Part shown: piece after piece, positions 62,029-64,000 of the stretch
Layout of the letters: every line of letters starts with the position of its first letter
How positions within the stretch are numbered: the first letter of the stretch is position 1
NCBI RefSeq assembly: GCF_965219595.1
Contig: NZ_OZ244781.1
Coordinates: 2,914,001-2,978,000 of the forward strand
Direction: 5' to 3'
DNA: 64,000 nucleotides
DNA from: Poriferisodalis sp022821985
Lineage (GTDB): Bacteria; Actinomycetota; Acidimicrobiia; Acidimicrobiales; Poriferisodalaceae
Made by a program: the position numbers and the translations under genes
Notes under the pieces: generated by a model
What the model saw: the letters and a program-made list of their open reading frames with translations, nothing else
Databases searched by the model: none
What the model was told of the DNA's origin: nothing

Positions 62029-63765
62029 ATGAGCGCTGAGTTCGACATTCACATCAAGGGCGGCACGGTCGTCGACGGCACACGGGTGCCTCGCTACAAG
62101 GGCGACGTCTGGATCCGCGACGGCAAGGTCGCCCAGCTCGGCGGCCGCCCGCAGGGCACGGCCGAACGCGAGATCGACGCCACCGGCAAGATCGTGGCGC
62201 CCGGCTTTGTCGACCTGCATACCCATTACGACGCCCAGATTCGCTGGGATCCGTGGTGCACCATCTCGGGCTACCACGGCGTGACCTCGGTGGTGCTCGG
62301 GAATTGTGGCTTCGGCTTCGCCCCCGTCAAGCCCGAGTTCCGCGATCGCTCCATGCTCACCATGACCCGTACTGAGGCGATCCCCTATGAGTCGATGCGG
62401 CTGGGCATGGACTGGGACTGGGAGACCATCCCCGAGTATCTCGATTCGTTGGACCGTGCCCCCAAGGGGGTCAACGTCATCCAGTACATGCCCACGGCGT
62501 CGCTGATGACCTACGTCATGGGCCTCGAGAAGGCCAAGGCGGGCGAGCCGGCGTCGGAAGCCGAGCGCAAGGAGATGGCTCGCCTCCTGCACGAGGGCAT
62601 GGATGCGGGGCTCTGCGGCTTCTCCATCCAGCGCCTCGGCCCTGACAGCGTGCAGGCCGACTTCGACGGCTCCCCCATGGTCACCGACATCATGTGCGAC
62701 GAGGACATCCTGAACTTGGCGCGCGTGCTGGCCGAGCGGGACGAGGGCTTCATCCAGATCACCCAGGGCACCGGCGACATCCGGGCCGACATCAAGTTCC
62801 TCGAAGTGCTGGCTGGCGCCGCCCAACGGCCGATCCTGCACAACGTGGTAGCGCCCGCCCGCAAGGATCCCGAGGTGCATCGCCGGCCCTTGCGCTGGAT
62901 CGACAAGTGCTGGAACCAGGACCTGCCGATCTACGCACAGTGCGGCACCGGGCGCGCAGGTTTCGCCTTCACGCTTGAGCACTGGAACCTCTACGACGCC
63001 TCCCCCGCCTGGCGTGCGGTCACCACGGGCTCCAAGGAGGAGAAGATCGAAAAGATGGCCGATCCGGAGCTGCGCAAGGCGCTGGTGGACGAGGCCGAGG
63101 AAGCCGACCGCCGGCTGCAGGTCATTCAGGCAGGCGTGGGCGGCAACCCCAAGGGCCTGATCGTGCAGGGAGTCAACCGCCAAGCCGACATGCAGCAGTA
63201 CGTCGGCCGCTCCGTCGGCGATCTGGCCGAAGAACAAGGCAAGCACCCCGTGGAGGTCATGCTGGATCTGTCCCTGCAGGGCGATCTGAACGTGGAGTTC
63301 CTGGGCCCCGACAAGGGCTCGAACGCCGAGTTCATGGGCGAGATGATGCAGTCGCCGTACGCCATCCCCGGCGTCTCTGACGGCGGCGCGCACACCAAGT
63401 TCTTCAGCGGCGGCTCCTACACCACCGACTTCCTGACGTGGCTGGTGCGCGACGAAGGCACCGTGACTCTGGAGGAAGCGCACTACCGGCTCTCGGCACT
63501 AGCGGCCCACGCTGCGGGCTTCAAAGACCGTGGCACGCTGCGTGAAGGCGCCGCCGCTGACGTGGTGGTCTACGACATGGAGGAGCTCGAAATCGATCCG
63601 CCGTGGATCGGCAACGTCGAGCACGACCTTCCGGGCGGCGAGTGGCGCCGGGTCCAGCGGGCCAAGGGCTACGACCAGATCATCGTCAACGGCGAGGTCA
63701 CCTTCGAGTCCGGCGAATGCACCGGCGCAACCCCCGGCCGGCTGCTGCGCCACGGCCGCGGCTGA
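62029..63765 (+). CDS. N-acyl-D-amino-acid deacylase-type amidohydrolase
   Basis: A 578-residue metal hydrolase. N-terminal GGTVVDGTRVPRYKGDVWIR is followed by the metal-binding DLHTHYDAQIRWDPWC, then GNCGFGFAPVKPE with the metal-ligand Cys known from D-aminoacylases. Late SDGGAHTKFFSGGSYTTDFL has the catalytic Asp. The C-terminal DVVVYDMEELEI closes the beta domain. The enzyme may remove acyl groups from D-amino acids, or act on another amide or cyclic imide. ATG 62029 with GGGGG upstream; in-frame sequence before it is unlike the family. It is a paralogue of the gene cut at the left window edge. Confidence 0.87.
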   Translation: MSAEFDIHIKGGTVVDGTRVPRYKGDVWIRDGKVAQLGGRPQGTAEREIDATGKIVAPGFVDLHTHYDAQIRWDPWCTISGYHGVTSVVLGNCGFGFAPVKPEFRDRSMLTMTRTEAIPYESMRLGMDWDWETIPEYLDSLDRAPKGVNVIQYMPTASLMTYVMGLEKAKAGEPASEAERKEMARLLHEGMDAGLCGFSIQRLGPDSVQADFDGSPMVTDIMCDEDILNLARVLAERDEGFIQITQGTGDIRADIKFLEVLAGAAQRPILHNVVAPARKDPEVHRRPLRWIDKCWNQDLPIYAQCGTGRAGFAFTLEHWNLYDASPAWRAVTTGSKEEKIEKMADPELRKALVDEAEEADRRLQVIQAGVGGNPKGLIVQGVNRQADMQQYVGRSVGDLAEEQGKHPVEVMLDLSLQGDLNVEFLGPDKGSNAEFMGEMMQSPYAIPGVSDGGAHTKFFSGGSYTTDFLTWLVRDEGTVTLEEAHYRLSALAAHAAGFKDRGTLREGAAADVVVYDMEELEIDPPWIGNVEHDLPGGEWRRVQRAKGYDQIIVNGEVTFESGECTGATPGRLLRHGRG

Positions 63766-63811
63766 CAGAGGCTGAGCCGAAGGGCGAAGCCGTGGCCCGA
63801 GCGGCCCGTGA
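63766..63811 (+). repeat. Dispersed 46-bp repeat, copy 2
   Basis: Starts directly after the amidohydrolase stop (CAGAGGCTGAGCCGA, then AGGGCGAAGCCGTGG) and matches 31548-31593 at 44 of 46 positions. It lies between two plus-strand genes, as copy 1 does. Confidence 0.88.
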
Positions 63812-63890
63812 GCCCAATCACATGAGCATGGGGAACAAGAGCGGGAAGCAATGGCGACGCGACGGGCATCTGCAGAAAGGACTGCGACAC

Positions 63891-64000
63891 ATGACCATCA
63901 CTCCTGAGACCTACGACGGCCCCACCGAGGTCGACTTCCACTTCGACGTGATGTGCCCCTGGGCATACCAGACCTCCATCTGGATGCGCGACGTGCGCGA
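63891..64000 (+). CDS. DsbA-family (FrnE-like) thioredoxin-fold protein, N-terminal fragment
   Basis: The gene runs off the right edge; only 36 codons are present. ATG 63891 follows AAAGGA 9 bases upstream. It starts MTITPETYDGPTEVDFHFDV and continues MCPWAYQTSIWMRDVR. MCPWAYQT is the active-site start of DsbA-like/FrnE or 2-hydroxychromene-2-carboxylate-isomerase relatives; the CPWA form has only one Cys, so a glutathione- or mycothiol-linked or isomerase role is as likely as disulfide formation. Not in overlap with the amidohydrolase; the dispersed repeat lies between. Confidence 0.7.
   Translation, partial: MTITPETYDGPTEVDFHFDVMCPWAYQTSIWMRDVR

Noticed and set aside
1..64000. A defence island, secondary-metabolite cluster or retron/reverse-transcriptase system
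   Set aside because: No reverse transcriptase, nuclease-methylase pair, toxin-antitoxin pair, polyketide or peptide synthetase motif was seen in any gene; the only mobile gene is the IS transposase.

Overview
The window is high-GC, densely packed bacterial chromosome from an actinomycete-type organism (Actinomycetota). The best guess is an Acidimicrobiia-like lineage rather than Mycobacterium or Streptomyces. The evidence is a complete Pup-proteasome locus (arc, dop, pup, prcB, prcA, pafA) next to trmI, tatAC and a HelY-type helicase, an order familiar from actinobacteria. Frequent GTG starts, many 4-base GTGA/ATGA gene overlaps and TANNNT -10 boxes directly before start codons fit the same picture. 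The lineage below phylum is inference.

Left part (1-11.8 kb): the N-terminus of an amidohydrolase; an IS982-like insertion sequence bounded by CTAG and 19-bp inverted repeats; a flavin-reductase-like gene whose -10 box straddles the IS junction; a stand-alone infA with two hairpins in its leader; a crotonase and an acyl-CoA dehydrogenase. A polyamine cluster follows on the minus strand: GNAT, agmatinase family, potA, potB, potC, potD. It is divergent from a PuuB-like FAD oxidase across a shared control region with a palindrome. Together these could import putrescine/spermidine, make putrescine from agmatine and oxidise it.

Middle part (11.8-34 kb): mostly metabolic genes. They are an MBL hydrolase, a maleylpyruvate-isomerase-like protein, a VOC protein, a YihY membrane protein, an acyl-CoA ligase, a molybdopterin oxidoreductase, an MFS transporter, a Cache-like lipoprotein, a Ca/Na antiporter and an IlvD/Edd sugar-acid dehydratase. 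Then comes a 2-oxoacid/acetoin dehydrogenase operon (E1 alpha, E1 beta, AcoX-like kinase, E2 with two apparent E3-binding domains), followed by an acyl-CoA dehydrogenase, a glyoxalase-like protein, ThrH, a peroxiredoxin, a ROK kinase and a D-Ala-D-Ala carboxypeptidase.

Proteasome region (34-51.7 kb): a LON-domain protein, three small membrane proteins, TrmI, a trypsin-like protease, a ferredoxin (minus), arc-dop-pup-prcB-prcA-pafA, a DUF3866 protein, signal peptidase I, GDPD (minus), tatA-tatC-helY and one unknown. Pup ends in Gly-Gly-Glu, so it should be ligation-ready without deamidation. pafB and pafC are not present in this stretch.

Right part (51.7-64 kb): a tandem ThyX-like protein, GNAT and NUDIX proteins, a long basic/acidic protein, a type IIA topoisomerase A/B pair, an intergenic stretch with inverted repeats, a secreted lytic-transglycosylase-like protein, a D-aminoacylase-type amidohydrolase that is a paralogue of the gene cut at the left edge, and the start of a DsbA-family gene.

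The least expected signals are structural. (1) Two minus-strand genes (ferredoxin and VOC) are followed by in-frame tandem copies of their own C-terminal codons including the stop; in the ferredoxin the successive stops are TGA, TAG and TAA. (2) A 46-bp repeat follows two unrelated genes 32 kb apart and supplies the N-terminus of the ROK kinase reading frame. (3) At least nine genes have a TANNNT box 6-9 bases before the start codon, predicting leaderless mRNAs. (4) The ThyX-like protein carries two complementary, differently degenerated signature motifs. I did not find a CRISPR array, rRNA or tRNA gene, prophage or recognisable defence island.
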